The notes: generated from the sequence alone by a model not told the origin. DNA of 64,000 nt from Owenia fusiformis (GCA_903813345.2 CAIIXF020000003.1:31387248-31451247), one strand, 5' to 3'. Numbered from the stretch's first letter, positions 1-12,895 are shown. Numbers and translations are program-made.

Positions 1-306
1 TCTTAAATTGGGGGATGGTTTTCAAACGATCATATGGTTTTTCTGCCAGAACATTTATATAGTTGGGCTGTTCTGTCTGTTGTACCTGTCTTGAAATGAC
101 CATGTACGGTATGGCAAATGAGTTTGGACAGTCATATCTTCACAATTATTTTCTCATCAAAATAATGTTTCCCTCCAAGTGAGGTCCCTAGGATCATAAA
201 TCTGTCCAACTTTCATCCAACTTTTTGACAAACTATGGATTTGGACCCCATCTCAACACATTTTTCAAAATGTTAGAAAATGCATGTTCATCTCATGTAT
301 TTGCAG

Positions 307-391
307 GTACATAGAGCGTCAGGCTTTCTTAAACAGGACAGATCAACGAGTTTACGAATTAGAAAGAGACACTCGACTCAGTAAGAGGTGA
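307..391 (+). CDS. Possible exon of an unidentified gene
   Basis: A polypyrimidine-rich stretch ending in TTTGCAG at 300-306 is followed by an open frame rich in charged residues and predicted to be helical (begins YIERQAFLNRTDQ, then VYELERDTRLSK). It either ends at a TGA at 389-391 as a terminal exon, or stops at 380 just before GTAAGAGG, which would be a good splice donor. The composition resembles a coiled-coil protein, but I do not recognise the family. Bases 1-306 would be intron and hold nothing else I can name. The call rests only on splice signals and composition. Confidence 0.33.
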
Positions 392-667
392 CAAAATCAG
401 TGTAATAGATTTTGAAGTGACAATATTGAGGTGCCAGCCTTCTGAGTGACATATTGAGGGGACATTCTGGTATTGATTGAGGTGACAGCTGCCCAGAACA
501 ATATGAATGAAGTGACACAGTTATATATAAAGTACAAGTATATATATGTAGTTGAAATAACGTATTTGTGATAAGAAAAATGTGTATTGTGTAAAATGTG
601 ACAGAGATATCTTGTACTTTGCTCAATTATACTACCAGGGGAGGGGTGTACTTGCTCTGCAACGACA
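392..667. other. Non-coding, nothing recognised
   Basis: AT-rich sequence without splice-bounded frames or repeats that I can identify. Confidence 0.4.
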
Positions 668-836
668 TGCACACCAAATGGTTAATATGTTGACAACGCC
701 TCACTGTGTCCCTGCCATGCTATGCACCAATTGTTCACATGATGGCATCGCCCCACGGTAGGGTCACCTTGTGTCCCTGCCAAATACACCAATTATTCAC
801 ATGCTGGCAACGCCCCAACCTGTGTCCCTGCCGTGC
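668..836. repeat. Short tandem repeat, about 3 units of 55-60 bp
   Basis: The blocks ACACCAAT/GCACCAATT, TTCACATG.TGGCA, CGCCCCA and TGTGTCCCTGCC recur three times in the same order, so this is a small degenerate tandem array. Confidence 0.65.
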
Positions 837-2344
837 ATATGAAGATTTCCCTTTTCATTTTTGCCTTCAATTTTCGACCCATTAATTCCAATTAATGTTG
901 CCTGTATGACAATTAAAATAGGCCAAGGCGACAACGGAGCAAGACGGAGACCCTAAGAGCAGTCATGTTTAACAGCTTGTAAAGATATTTTGCTAGGGTT
1001 TCTGCCCGGGGGTTTCTGTCTGCTCAACCCATGTTAATTGAAACTAGGAACATTGGTTCTCTGAGATACAATGGTATTGATTTTGACATAAATTTTTGAT
1101 TTGCTAATATGCCCCTCACTTTTGAAAAAATGAATCTGTGTGGTCATGGGGCAAGAAGGGAAGGCAAGAAGGGCTTTTCTATCAGAAACCTTCTTTGAAT
1201 TGTAGGTTTTACCAAAGTCTTACAGAAGTGGGGCAAAAAGGGCCACTTTTTGGGAAAGTGCCGCCGATTGAATCTGGCGCCTAAATGAAATAAAATGAAC
1301 GTCGAGTGAGGTTGGTGCCATGATGATCCCATGTCAGAATAATATCAGGCGATCGGATATATACATGTACTTTAAAACTTTAAAATAAACTTGGTGGTCC
1401 GTCTTGCCCCACGGCATTTCTTATCCCGCTGTCCCCTACTGATTTTTTGAACTAACGTAGCTTGGAAACTACTTTTGCGACAGCAATTTTATAATCGAAT
1501 TTCAGTTGGTCGTTGACATGGGCTGATTTCAGGACAAATAATCCAAATACATAAAAGATGCTTCAAATCGGGGCTGCAAAACTTTTGGAGGGATTGTACC
1601 TATAACGACAAGCAGTAAAAAGATTTACCTTAGAAATAAAATTCCTTGACGTGCAGAGCCTTTCTAGTGTTAGCTGACAATTTAATGCGTGTTATAGGCC
1701 TTGTTGACAATTTCAAATGACATTTGAAATACGTGTTTGGTGTGTTGGTGTACGTGTATGTTTGACCATTCAAATCATCATGGAGAAATGAAACCTGAAA
1801 CGTTTTTTATGAAAATTTAACAATGGTCAAATGTATACGTGCATTATCTTTTTGCCATTCATTATTCGAGTCTGTTGAACGATGTAATGAAAATATATTT
1901 GATTATTCAATTGCCATATTTTGAATATTTATCGACAACTTTGATATTATAGATCAATTTCTATTTTGTTAATTCATGTTTACAAAATTTTATTTTCTTC
2001 GGCGTAAGTCTTACGCCTATGCGTACTTTGCGTCACTTTAATGCAGATTTGCTGAATTTTCTTACAAAAATTGAGCATTACAAAAAGACAGACCACCAGC
2101 CAGTCACTCTGCACACTTTGGTTTGGGTAATGTGGTCGGCTGTCGGCCTTTAGTTAAAGATGAAAAGATACAATATAAGAGGAAGGAAATAAAACTAAAA
2201 ACTAGGAATCCCAATGACTATATAGATGCTTTACAAGGTCGTGATTAGAATGTGTGTAACCATTTTAAATCACGATGAAAAACGCACATAAAAAATCAAA
2301 ACATCGTAGAAGACTAAAATATCCGATGGTTTTGAATTAATACG
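837..2344. other. Non-coding; degenerate GGGGCAA element at about 1100-1435
   Basis: Between about 1100 and 1435 lie GGGGCAAGAAGGG, GTGGGGCAAAAAGGGCC and, on the opposite strand, CTTGCCCCACGG. These resemble the better preserved inverted-repeat element at 38306-39154, so this is probably a decayed relative. I see no gene in the rest. Confidence 0.35.
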
Positions 2345-2705
2345 TAACGTAATGTTTGCATTCTCAGTTGTTAAACGACCAATTTCAATCTGGTAAAAAG
2401 AGAATAGTGTACTTAAATGGTTAGTCACTTTGGATCTTGATAAGAAAACGCATATTAGATTAAGTTCAGTATGCAAGAACCGGGCAAAGAACACACTTGG
2501 CATACGCCATTGTATAGTGTATTGAAAATCACATCGTATTTTTAAAGAATAATTCGTAATGGTGTTTGATTTCTCAGTTGTTAAACGTAAGTCTGGTAAA
2601 AACTACACAATTCACCGATGATATGACAAAAAAACTTTCCAAATGTGTGCTTAAATGGTTAGTCACTTTTGATCATGACAACAGAACGCACTTAACATTA
2701 CATCG
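2345..2705. repeat. Diverged tandem duplication, about 210 bp
   Basis: The order TCTCAGTTGTTAAACG, TCTGGTAAAAA, CTTAAATGGTTAGTCACTTT, GATC.TGA occurs once from 2369 and again from 2572 with substitutions and small indels. Confidence 0.55.
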
Positions 2706-2892
2706 TGTTCAGGAGTCACATGACAATAACAAATAAATGCGTTATCACTGATTAGAAATAGGCCTTGGCAGGTGAGGAACCAAAGGGCAGGACCAAATCG
2801 AGAGGAGATCAATAATCCGCAAAAGGCTAAAAGCCCATTTAATGGGCAGGCTTAAAACTGAAATTGACGAAATCGAAACGTTGAATATCGCA

Positions 2893-3093
2893 CTGGAGGG
2901 GGGGGGGGGAATCTTGAGTGAGTAAAAATGTCCATTTTTATTGAAAATTTAAGGCCAATTCTTTAGGCTTAAAAGGCCAAAATAAGCCCAAAAAGGCCCA
3001 TTTTCAGTGAGGCCCTACAAAATATTTGGGCCCTAAAAAATGTTCTGAGCCCACAAGAGGGGGGGGGGGCGTGCCCCTGGATCCGCCAGTGTG
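2893..3093. mobile_element. MITE fragment ending in CCTGGATCCGCCAGTG
   Basis: The G-rich segment ends at 3093 in CCTGGATCCGCCAGTG. Read on the other strand this is CACTGGCGGATCCAGG, close to the end of the small element at 36575-36692. Two poly-G tracts lie inside. I could not define the left end. Confidence 0.45.
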
Positions 3094-3456
3094 TCGGTAA
3101 CGCTGTGGACAGAAGCAGTGCGTTAGAGGTAGCCCACCGTTTAACGCACCCTAAGTAAGTAAATGCCGAACCAATAAGAATTCCCGGGAATTTGTAGTAC
3201 TTAATTACTCTATACGAAAAAAGCCAGAAACGAGGCTCACGGAGGACAAAATCACAAAAGTAAGTTTATTATCAGTTATTTGTTTATTTCAGAGGTTGCA
3301 CTCCTTCAAAGAGATTGCCAAATTGATTCTCGATTCTTCAAGGTTCAATATGTTGCATTCCAAGCCGAGATTGATTTCAGTCTTCTAACAAATCTAAAAA
3401 ACAAGTAAATCAGAGAACCGGAAGTTGTGTTTTTCAATGAGTGCATTGGTAGGGCC

Positions 3457-3853
3457 CTAGAGTCCATTTCACTGCTTCAGTGCGTCAGTAGAACGGCAAA
3501 AATAAGAAATTGGGAGACCATTGTGCAATAATATATGGAAAAGTATATTCATAATGTACATGAATGACATTTGTATATTTCAGATTTTTTAGTTTTTTGT
3601 GCAATAAGCCTGTGCCGTCTTGTAATTTGAAGAATTTCAGGCATGTTAATCTTATTGAAAATAACATGGCAGAGAAGCATCCAAATATAAGAGGCCACAC
3701 ACTTTCTAAGCCAAACTAGAAGCAATCCAAGATATACAAATGTCATTCATGTTCAATAGGAATATATTTTTCCATATATTATTGCAAAATGATATTTTGA
3801 TTTCTTATTTTATAGCTTTTACTGACGCACTTTAACAGTGAAATGGACTCTAG
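3457..3853. mobile_element. Palindromic MITE with about 130-bp arms
   Basis: The left arm begins CTAGAGTCCATTTCACTG at 3457, and the right arm is its diverged reverse complement ending at 3853. The arms share GTGCGTCAGTA, AATAATATATGGAAAA and CATGAATGACATTTGTATAT. There is no transposase frame, so this is a non-autonomous palindromic element. Confidence 0.75.
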
Positions 3854-3894
3854 TTTGTATTTTTCTTTTATATCTGGGTCCATAGTTGCTCTTG

Positions 3895-4514
3895 TAGGCC
3901 ACAGATATTGGCCAGATCGTTTTGTAGTAGGATCTCATAGGCTCAAAGAATAATTCACAAGATACGACACTAAATTGAAAAATTTCAAAAAAATATGACC
4001 ACCTTTCAAAAATGTTCCTTATACAAAATGGTACCTGCTTCCCCATGACAGATTTTGCACTTATTTTATAGCTGAGATCTTCATCTCTCTATTTCTACTT
4101 GTTTGGTTCGGGTAAATAACCTATGGATGCAGTTATTTGACTTTTAATAGGGCGAAATTTTTTCACGAGATCCGGACTCTTGTGTGTCCAAATATCATTG
4201 TACTGATGACGTCACATTTCTGGAACCACGGGAGCAGCATTCAGATTTGGACAGACAAGAGTCCGGCGATAAAATATCACTGTTTTGGCCTCTTATCAAC
4301 GCAGCATTGCTTGAATTACAGTCATTGGTGATAAAAGAGTTAAAGAATAACAAGATGCTTCGAATGAGGTATGATTTGTCTCATATTTTTCAGAAATGGC
4401 TCCATAATCGTCATTTTGAAATTTGAAATTTTCTGAGGTGTGTCATCTTGAGGAATATTTATTGAGCTACTGATCCTACTACAAAAGAATCTGGCCGGGA
4501 TCTATGTTGTAGGC
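3895..4514. mobile_element. Diverged palindromic element
   Basis: The left end has AGGCC..AGAT..GGCCAGAT and TTTTGTAGTAGGATC, which reappear as reverse complements at 4470-4514. The arms have diverged more than those of the neighbouring palindrome. The two open frames between the arms show no recognisable protein. Confidence 0.6.
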
Positions 4515-5109
4515 CTTTATTAATATACTACACTATCTGAGCTAGACTAGAGTTAGGCAAGACCGACTACATCTAATCAAATTTGCGGTGCGGCGAACTT
4601 TGACAATGTGGTTATTTCGTCATGGAGCTCTTTTGACCAATGGTTAATCTATTTTGACATCAGGTAGAGTCACCCTCTTTCTCTTCTATAGTACCCTTAG
4701 TATATAAAAAAGGATAAACATTTTATATAGGGTATAATAGATATCAATATCTCCAATAGGCGAGATCTTAATCCGAGATGGCCGAAATTTGAATGATCGA
4801 AATAACCCCATGGTCGAATTAGCCCAATGATAAAGTGATCATAAACAATGAAGTTTGACACAGTCTCCCAGTATTTTTAATACTGGTTTTGCCCCTCTTA
4901 ATCATATCCTTTCAACAAATTATGGTATAAATTGACAAATTGAAGGTGGTGCCATTTTACTGGAAGTACCGTGAAAGTAGCTCTAGGCTTCAGTGCCGGT
5001 ATTGAAATCAGATTAGAAAATTGAGTTTTCTGTCACTAGGGATCAATTCAGCACAATCCTTGCCCAGATATACTCAAGTTAAAAAGTATCAATATTTTTC
5101 ATTCTTCAG
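4515..5109. other. Sequence upstream of TWSG1, probable 5' intron
   Basis: No coding signal is seen. It ends in TTTTTCATTCTTCAG, a good splice acceptor directly abutting the TWSG1 start codon, which implies an untranslated upstream exon that I could not locate. Confidence 0.5.
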
Positions 5110-8100
5110 ATGGCCCTCTCTCAGTGGTCCATGGTGCCTGTATTGCTGCTAGCCGTCTTGTTCTACTTAACTCCTACAGAGGGATGCAATGAGGCCATAT
5201 GCGCCAGTGTTGTCTCTAAGTGTATGTTACTGAAGTCCTGTGAATGTGAGATGTTAGATAAAGGCAACTGTTCATGCTGCACCGATTGTCACCAGTGCTT
5301 GGCTGATTATTACATGGATTGCTGTGATTGTGTTGGTAAATATAGTTATTTTATTAATTTTTTTAAATGTTATTAATTTATTTATTCATATATATTTTAA
5401 GAACATTTTACAATGAACGGGTGACACGACTGTATATAATCCAGTGCTAAATATACAATGATTATATCATATCTTATGGACAAGGTTGATAGACTGATGT
5501 ATATTCACATATAGAAAATTTAATGAATTACATTCCTGGGAGGGGTTGAGAAGTCCTTTTTGTTTCATCAGCATACATAGACTTTGGAGGACACAACTTA
5601 ATTTGTAAGAATCAATTTATGCTAAATTACATTTTTGATGATGAGAATGGTCAATTTGAAAATTTGAAGTTGAATTAATTACATTTAGGACAACATGAAA
5701 TAATGAGCTGACCCAAAGTTGTTTTACTGTAGCATTTGAATCATGAATTTACTCTAACATTTTTATTTATTAATGCCTGGCTGTTTAAAAGATGGCAGCA
5801 GTGTTTGTATCTTAATCTGTGACTCAAGTAAAGATAAAAAATATTGTGTGAGAAATTGTATGATCTGTATTGTGTCCTAGGAATGTGTGCCCCTCCAGAC
5901 CCTAATGAGAACATGTACAAGACCAGTTCCATTGAGGACCTTAGTGACCCGATACCAGAGCTCTTCAATGTGCTAACACAGGAACCAGATGCTCTCTTCC
6001 GTTGGACCTCATATTCATATCCTGTACACGAGGATGTTTTGTTTTTCAAGCCAGGGATGGATTTTGCTGTCACAGTTGGTAAGAGTTTCCTCTTTTGCAT
6101 CTTGCACCTTGTTTTAAAATAGAAGTTGAATAATACTACTCAAGAGTTCAAATGTACCTAAGATATACCTGTGCAACCAATATAATACTTTACTCTAAAA
6201 GCAATACAGAACACTTTACTCTAGAAGTACATTATATAAAAGCCCATACATAACACTATACCCTAGAACTACACAAGCACCACCAATACATAACACCATA
6301 CCCTAGAACTATATATGTACAACCAATACCTGACCCTTTACCCTAAAACTACATATGTACAACCAATACCTGACCCTTTACCCTAAAACTACATATGTAC
6401 AACCAATACCTGACTCTTTACCCTAAAACTACATATGCACAACCAATACCTGTCCCTTTACCCTAAAACTACATATGTACAACTAATACCTGGCCCTTTA
6501 CCCTAAAACTACATATGTACAACTAATACCTGGCCCTTTACCCTAAAACTACATATGTACAACCAATACCTGACCCATTACCCTAAAACTAAATATGTAC
6601 AACCAATACCCGACCCTTTACCCTAAAACTACATATGTACAACCAATACCTGACCCTTTACCCTAAAACTACATATGCACAACCAATACCTGACCCTTCA
6701 CCCTAAAACAAAATATGTGCAACCAATACCTGACCCTTTACCCTAAAACTACATATGTACAACCAATACCTGCCCTTTTACCCTAAAACTACATATGTAC
6801 AACCAATACCTGACCCTTTACCCTAAAACTACATATGTACAACCAATACCTGACCATTCACCCTAAAAACTATATATGTACAACCAATACCTGACCTTTT
6901 ATCCTAAATTACATATGTACAACCAATTCCTGACCCTTTACCCTAAAACTACATATGTACAACCAATACATGATCCTTTACCCTAAAACTACATATATAC
7001 AACCAATACCCGACCATTTACCCTAAAACCAGTGTTTTTCCTAAGCGTCGGACCATGGGACATCTCTGATGATGTTGACCCAGGACTGACGATTTATTCC
7101 AACCAACCAGTCCACAAGACCGTCCAAGTCCGATGGGAAAGATATGCACCAAAGTCTTACCTCAAACATCAGTCCGATCGTTGAACTTCATTTACTCAAG
7201 ATTTTACTCATTATCACATCGAAAATCTTTAAAACAGACAGGATTTTTTGAAATATTTTTTGATTTTCAGGTCTGCAAACGAGGATAAATTGCGTAGCAT
7301 AATCTATCAATAACTTCGAAAAACTGTTTTCTCATTGGTTGAAATGAATTGTGGGTAGTGACCATATGGTATTTCGTTCGATGTAAAATTTCTGATTATG
7401 GAGGCAAATTAACCGGGAATTCCAACACGGGGACTTCATTACTGTCCACTAACTATTAAATAAATATAATTATAACGAGAAATTATATGGGGATTCATAA
7501 ATTGATCGAGTAGGGTAAATGGAGGTTAAACAATCCCGGGTGAAGATACAAACTACATTTGTTTTCGTCCAGTGTAGCAAAAGTAATTTCCGGTTCCTGT
7601 ATTAATTTTTTAAAGGACAAGGTGCAATTATTGGCAAATATCCCTATGGTCAAAATGAATCATTCGTAGGTGTAACATGAAGAATAAAATGTCATATAAT
7701 ACTTTGGAAAATATTAAAGTGCTCAGACACACATAAGCTGAGATAGGGATCATTTCGTTCAGTAAGGTGGTATTGACTTACATGGGGCTGTGCACCATTG
7801 ACTTAACATGAGGATATCAGCATATCCCAATAGAGGCCATTGGTTTCCATTGATTATCACAGAAATACCAAAAATACACTATGACCTGAATCGATTGCAA
7901 ACTTAATAATTTCACAATACGACACAAATGGTTTATCTCATCAAATGTGCAAATATGAATCGATTCAGGTCATACTTAAAATTAAAAGATTGTACATTTT
8001 TTCATCATTTTTTTCCCTACAAAATGGCTATAGAAAAATGCTCAAAAACCACCTTTTACACTTATCAAATATCATAAAAGTTTGTAAAACCAACGATTAT

Positions 8101-9231
8101 ACTATTATATTTCATTATGTCGTAACATATTTGGATAAGATGCAGGGATGCGTAGGATGTAAATGGATTTTGACAGACACAAAAATACTTCCTGGTTTGG
8201 AATCTATGCCTCTACACTTCATGATTGAACTATGACCCTAATAAATGGCCTATACATCAATACAGTGCTGAATATAGGTCAACAAGATACTAGTGTGCAT
8301 ATGAATGTAATAATTGAAGCAGAATACTCATTTTGAAAAATCAGATGAATTATTTTTTTCCCATGGGGAGGTCCCAATGGAGGGTGTGTAAGGTCCTTTC
8401 TTTTTGAACTTTTGACAAATGACACGAAATGTGGTCTATACTTTAATATTTTAGGGACTGGTTGGTTTTCACTTGGACCTGTGATGTAGCAGAAGTTACA
8501 GGTCCAGATGACTGATGATGCTTAGCCTGGACTGGTTGAAATTTTGATATTGCCAGTCCATTGGTCCTGTGATTTATATTTGCTTAGGAAAAACACTGCC
8601 TAAAACTACGTATGTACAACCAATACCTGACCCTTTACCCTAAAACTAGATATGTACAACCAATACCTGACCCTTTACCCTAAAACTACATATGTACAAC
8701 CAATACCTGACCCTTTACCCTAAAACTACATATGTACAACCAACACCTGACCCTTTACCCTAAAACTACATATGTACAACCAATACCTGACCCTTTACCC
8801 TAAAACTTCATATGTACAACCAACACCTGACCCTTTACCCTAAAACTACATATGTACAACCAATACCTGACCCTTTACTTTTCCTTATTGCAGATAAACA
8901 GAACAAGTTGCATAAAGTGAGGCACCACCACCAGACTAACCTGAACTTTGAGAAACTGGAGGACATGAATTGCACCGTCGCCTTCATGTCACAGTGCATG
9001 TCTCTAAACAAGTGTAAATCCTCGTGTAAATCAATGGGATCTGCGCGATATCGTTGGTTCCACGACCATGGCTGTTGTCAATGTGTTGGAACCACATGTG
9101 TTGATTACGGAAAGAAGAAGCCGCTTTGCCTCAAATGTCCTCTTCCCCCTGGTGAGGAAGAAAACAACTACGATTATCAGCCCCCTCGAACAGATTATGT
9201 TGAGGAAAATGAAATTGATGATTCAGAGTAA
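5110..9231 (+). CDS. TWSG1: Twisted gastrulation BMP-signalling modulator (three coding exons)
   Basis: Coding exons are 5110-5335, 5881-6078 and 8894-9231 (253 codons plus stop). All junctions are GT-AG, and each splits a codon after its first base. The product starts with a signal peptide (hydrophobic core VLLLAVLF, cleavage near residue 25) and is secreted. The N-terminal domain shows the family cysteine pattern CNEAICASVVSKC, CSCCTDCHQC and CCDCVG. The middle exon carries the SIEDLSDPIPELF region, and the last exon the C-terminal domain with SMGSARYRWFHDHGCCQC and CVDYGKK. TWSG family proteins bind BMPs and Chordin outside the cell and tune dorsoventral BMP signalling; that role is from family knowledge. 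A poorly conserved acidic tail of about 35 residues extends beyond the usual end of the family. The ATG sits exactly at a splice acceptor, so a 5' untranslated exon is expected upstream. Intron 2 is inflated by a minisatellite and a transposon. Confidence 0.93.
5336..5880. other. TWSG1 intron 1
   Basis: AT-rich sequence bounded by GTAAAT at 5336 and TGTCCTAG at 5880. No repeat or gene is seen inside. Confidence 0.7.
6240..7029. repeat. 40-bp minisatellite, left part, in TWSG1 intron 2
   Basis: About 19 tandem units of 40 bp contain ATATGTACAACCAATACC followed by TGACCCTTTACCCTAAAACT. Units before 6300 are more diverged than the rest. The array is cut at 7029 by a transposon and resumes at 8599 in the same orientation. 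Confidence 0.95.
7030..8598. mobile_element. Non-autonomous hAT-type transposon, 1,569 bp
   Basis: The ends are perfect 16-bp terminal inverted repeats, CAGTGTTTTTCCTAAG at 7030 and its reverse complement ending at 8598. The flanking 8-bp duplication CCTAAAAC (7022-7029 and 8599-8606) is what hAT elements make. Subterminal motifs AACCAGTCC (near 7105) and GGACTGGTT (near 8457 and 8530) are inverted, as expected of transposase-binding sites. No transposase is encoded; the 96-codon frame at 7945-8235 has no recognisable domain. Confidence 0.9.
8599..8890. repeat. 40-bp minisatellite, right part
   Basis: About seven more units of the same 40-bp repeat continue up to the acceptor of the last TWSG1 exon (TTCCTTATTGCAG). 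The array therefore ends almost on the splice site. Confidence 0.93.
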
Positions 9232-9274
9232 TTATGTCAGTATGATATCTCACCAAAATCAAACCCAAACTCAA

Positions 9275-9640
9275 AGACAGCAGTGTATGTACTTGAATAC
9301 AGAACAAATACTTAAATCTCAAGGCCAAGAATACTCAAAAGACAGCAGTGTATGTACTTGAATATAGAATCAATACTCAAATCTCAAGGCCAAGAATACT
9401 CAGACAGCGGTGTGTGTATGTACTTGAATATAGAACCAATACTCAAATCTCAAGGCCAAGAATTCTCAGACAGCAGTGTATGTACATACATGAATATATA
9501 GAACCAGTATTAGGATCAAAAGCCAAGAATACTCTAAGACAGTAGTGTATGTGCATAATGTACATGAATATATAGAACCAATACTCGGATCAAAAGCCAA
9601 GCATACTCTAAGACAGTAGTGTACGTACTTGACTATAGAA
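9275..9640. repeat. Tandem repeat of 62-74 bp in the TWSG1 3' region
   Basis: Six units begin with GACAG..GTGTATGTACTTGAAT and contain AGAACCAATACTCA and GCCAAGAATACTC. It starts 44 bp after the TWSG1 stop codon, so it probably lies in the 3' untranslated region. Confidence 0.85.
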
Positions 9641-12049
9641 TTCAAACAGCGTAATGCATCTATTTATGCATCACCTAATCTACACAAATCTATGCAAGCA
9701 TGAAACCAAATGAGATTATATCTGTACATATTTAGGTAGAATGTATTTTATAAATTATATATTTAATTACCCAGTACTTATTTAACACATATATGTAAAT
9801 GTATATTTTCCTAGACAGTATTTTACAAACTATAATGTATACACTTTATCAATTTCAGATATTGTCTCACTTTTGTATATGCAAGTTGAAAGTTTTCGTA
9901 TTTCATGAACAGCATTCTGATCCATAATGGGGTATTCTAAAGAAAGATTTTAGCGAATGGGGAATATGTTTAGTAAATTCTGGATAATATGTGTGATAAG
10001 AATAAGTACTAGCTTTACATGTAGTAGGTCGTAGTAAGTAATCCATTCATGCATTTTTAATACAAATGCAAAAGTGGTATCCTCCTGCATTCAAAACATG
10101 GAAATTTGATCATTTAAATCAATATTCTTTACAATATACAGTAAATCCTGTTAAGTGGGACACCTCTAAAAGTGGAACACATCTGTTAGTGGAACACTAT
10201 TCAGAGTCCCAAGACCAACTGACTTAATGTAAAATGAACCTCTGTAAGTGAACACCTCACAAGTGGTATGCCTTTTAAAGGTGGCATATGTGTTCCATTT
10301 AGACAAGTTTCACTGTACACAATCTTTAATTGAGATATCACACACTTGAATTTTGGGTCCCAATCCTAAATTCTATTTTTAGTCTATATAATGGATATTT
10401 TATTACAATGCTTTGTTAGCAATGGGGGAATTTGCATTTTAAATTTTTTATAACCATGATTGGCTACTTTTGTACCACTGTATCAGTTTGGGAAAAAATA
10501 CTTAATTAGAACACCATATACATGTATGGGAACTTGGACAAAAAATGACGCAATATGTACTCATACACCAGTTTAGGGGTTGAGCAAAATAACAGTGAAT
10601 CAGTTTTAAGGGAAAGTAATTATCTTTTGCGAGAGGGATAAAAACATGAACTATTTTCCAGTATGAGCTTCGCCAAAAAGGAGAGAGGGTAAAAGTTGTC
10701 ATTTTAACTAGACCCACATTATGTTATTTTAGTGTAAGATGTTTTTCTTGTCCCTAACTTCCTGTGTACGTTATATAGAATATTATATAGAATAATTTAA
10801 AGGAAGAGTTGACTTTCTGGTGCTATACGATGTTTGCATGTAGAAACATATAATATTCCAATAAAATATTTCATGAAAATTTATAATTGGTTTTCCATGT
10901 TTTTAGCGGCAGTTGAGATTGTTAATACACATAGTATTTCCTGAATTTTAATGAAGCCTCCATTTTTTAAAGTTCAGTTTTCGGCGTCTGTAACAGTTGC
11001 AATGGTTGCAACAGTAACAACTTGCAATAACTTAACAGTGTTCTTTAGATGGTAGAGCCCATGCTTTGACATGAAGTTTGAATACATGAACTTTTTAATT
11101 CTCTTTCACACTCGTGACTGGGGATTTGGAATTGAAAGGACAGGGTCTCGTCTATCTAATTCTAATCGTCCAATGCAATTTATTTTTTCAGCGGATTCGA
11201 CGCAGATAATTTGTTCGATGTCTAGTTTGTTATATTTTTTGTTTTCCTCCTTGTCGAACATGCAGGTTGAACACAAAATCAACATTCGCAAGCAATGAGC
11301 TAATAGAGATTTTACATTTTGGCATGCCATCTCCTGATACCTTGGTGAACTAAGTCATGTGATCATTTATATCCAATCAGAATGCATTTCTGCCACATAG
11401 TGATAGCATAGTGATCCAAAGCTAAACCAAGGTGTAGGAAGGGTTTATATTTACTCGAGTTTCTAGCTTACAGCTAGACGTAACTTCATTGATTCCGTAT
11501 GTACTGTGCTACACGCACCTACACGCACCTAGAACTCATTTTTAATAAATTTTATAAATATTTTTTTAGAATATTAATCATATTTAGGATGAAGCGTTGC
11601 TTGTCTGGATTTAGATATTTCAAAATTTCATTTCGGAGTTTGAAACATGTTGAAATTTTCTCGCTGTAGCTAAAAATGGCTTCCGGTTCTGGACGTGAAT
11701 AAAATTTGAAATTATTCTCGCTTAAAGAAATCAAATATAACAATAGATTCAGACGGGGATGTGAGCTGTTGTTCTTCAAATCTATACATAAAGGTATATT
11801 TCATATTATTATGCCATATTTACTGTGCGTGTGACACAATGATTTACAATATTTATAATACTAAGGCAGCTCAATCTTCCTCCTCAAAGCCGGAATATAG
11901 AGACGGCTTTGGACCGAAGTAAGTTTATATTATCATATAGAAGGGGTGCACTTTTCTAATTGGCCATGGTTGACATGCATGTTTGTAAACTTAGTACTTG
12001 CATCAAGAGCTCTGACTGGCATCCTAACAAAATAAATTCATACAACACT
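9641..12049. other. Intergenic, with one MITE
   Basis: AT-rich, without recognisable genes apart from the MITE at 10139-10315. An AATAAA near 10861 could be a distant polyadenylation signal for TWSG1, but this is weak. Confidence 0.4.
10139..10315. mobile_element. Tc1/mariner-type MITE with TA duplication
   Basis: The imperfect inverted ends CAGTAAATCCTGTTAAGTGG and (reverse strand) CAGTGAAACTTGTCTAAATG are flanked by TA on both sides. The inside holds repeats of GTGGAACAC/GTGAACACCTC. TA flanks plus CAGT ends suit the Tc1/mariner/pogo group. A related fragment lies at about 29465-29610. Confidence 0.75.
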
Positions 12050-12150
12050 GATGCCTGGGTCACATTTGCTCCGTTTGTTCAATATTGTATTCAATTTTGA
12101 ACAAAATACTCAATCGGCATGGCGCCGTAGTGAAAATCGGAGCAATCTGC
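12050..12150. mobile_element. Short palindromic MITE
   Basis: GGGTCACATTTGCTCCG and CGGAGCAAT face each other around AATATTGTATTCAATTTTGA. The same element, longer and better preserved, recurs at 30233-30350. Confidence 0.6.
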
Positions 12151-12895
12151 ATTACTTGTACACAGTGTATACCAATAGCCCATTTTCAGCATAGCAATTT
12201 CTAAGAAGGGTTTCCAAAATGCTCCATCATGGAATACCTTGACCCTCTCTTCTTACATGATAGACACAGACATGTTTCTAGATGCGATGTGTACCAGAAT
12301 GAAAGCTCTGGCTTCTTCCTAACTTGGCGGGAGGGTGCAAAGTACTTTCTTGATCATTAAAAATAATAGTCCAACAACATTAGACCTAGCCTGGGCCTCG
12401 TTTCTTATCTGACATGTCTTATGGCCCCTGCTAGGTCTAACCTCCATGACCATTTTGCCCTTGATGTGTTAATTTAGTCGTTCAGCAGGTTCCGACATGC
12501 GGAACTAATTAAACTCCGAAAACATGGTAATATTACATAAAGAATGTGATTCAAGCATGCATACATACCTTATAAATACATACACACCATCCCGTACCCC
12601 CCTTAGACCATATTGATGCATAATTACGAAAATATTGGAGACAGGTTTGGAATTTTACGAAAATATCGGTCAACTCCGGTAACATCGAAATTGCAAATCG
12701 CATCAGGAATTAACCGTCATTGCGACACTGCATCAACGAACAGTAGGTTTGCAATTAATAACTATTTTGTGTGTATACAAGCGCTATATAAATCAATCAA
12801 AGATACCTGCTATCCTCAAAAATAGTTATTTTATCCCGAGTAATCGCGTGATAATTATCAATCTATTTGACAACAATTTCGTTTCAATAGTTTAC
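12151..12895. other. Intergenic flank of the Gypsy element
   Basis: No gene or repeat was recognised. The last four bases, TTAC, are the target duplication of the LTR element that follows. Confidence 0.5.

Noticed and set aside
7945-8235. 96-codon frame inside the hAT-type element
   Set aside because: No transposase motif, AT-rich composition, and no splice context.
6240-8890. CRISPR-like regular repeats
   Set aside because: The 40-bp units follow one another without spacers and lie in an animal gene intron, so this is a minisatellite.
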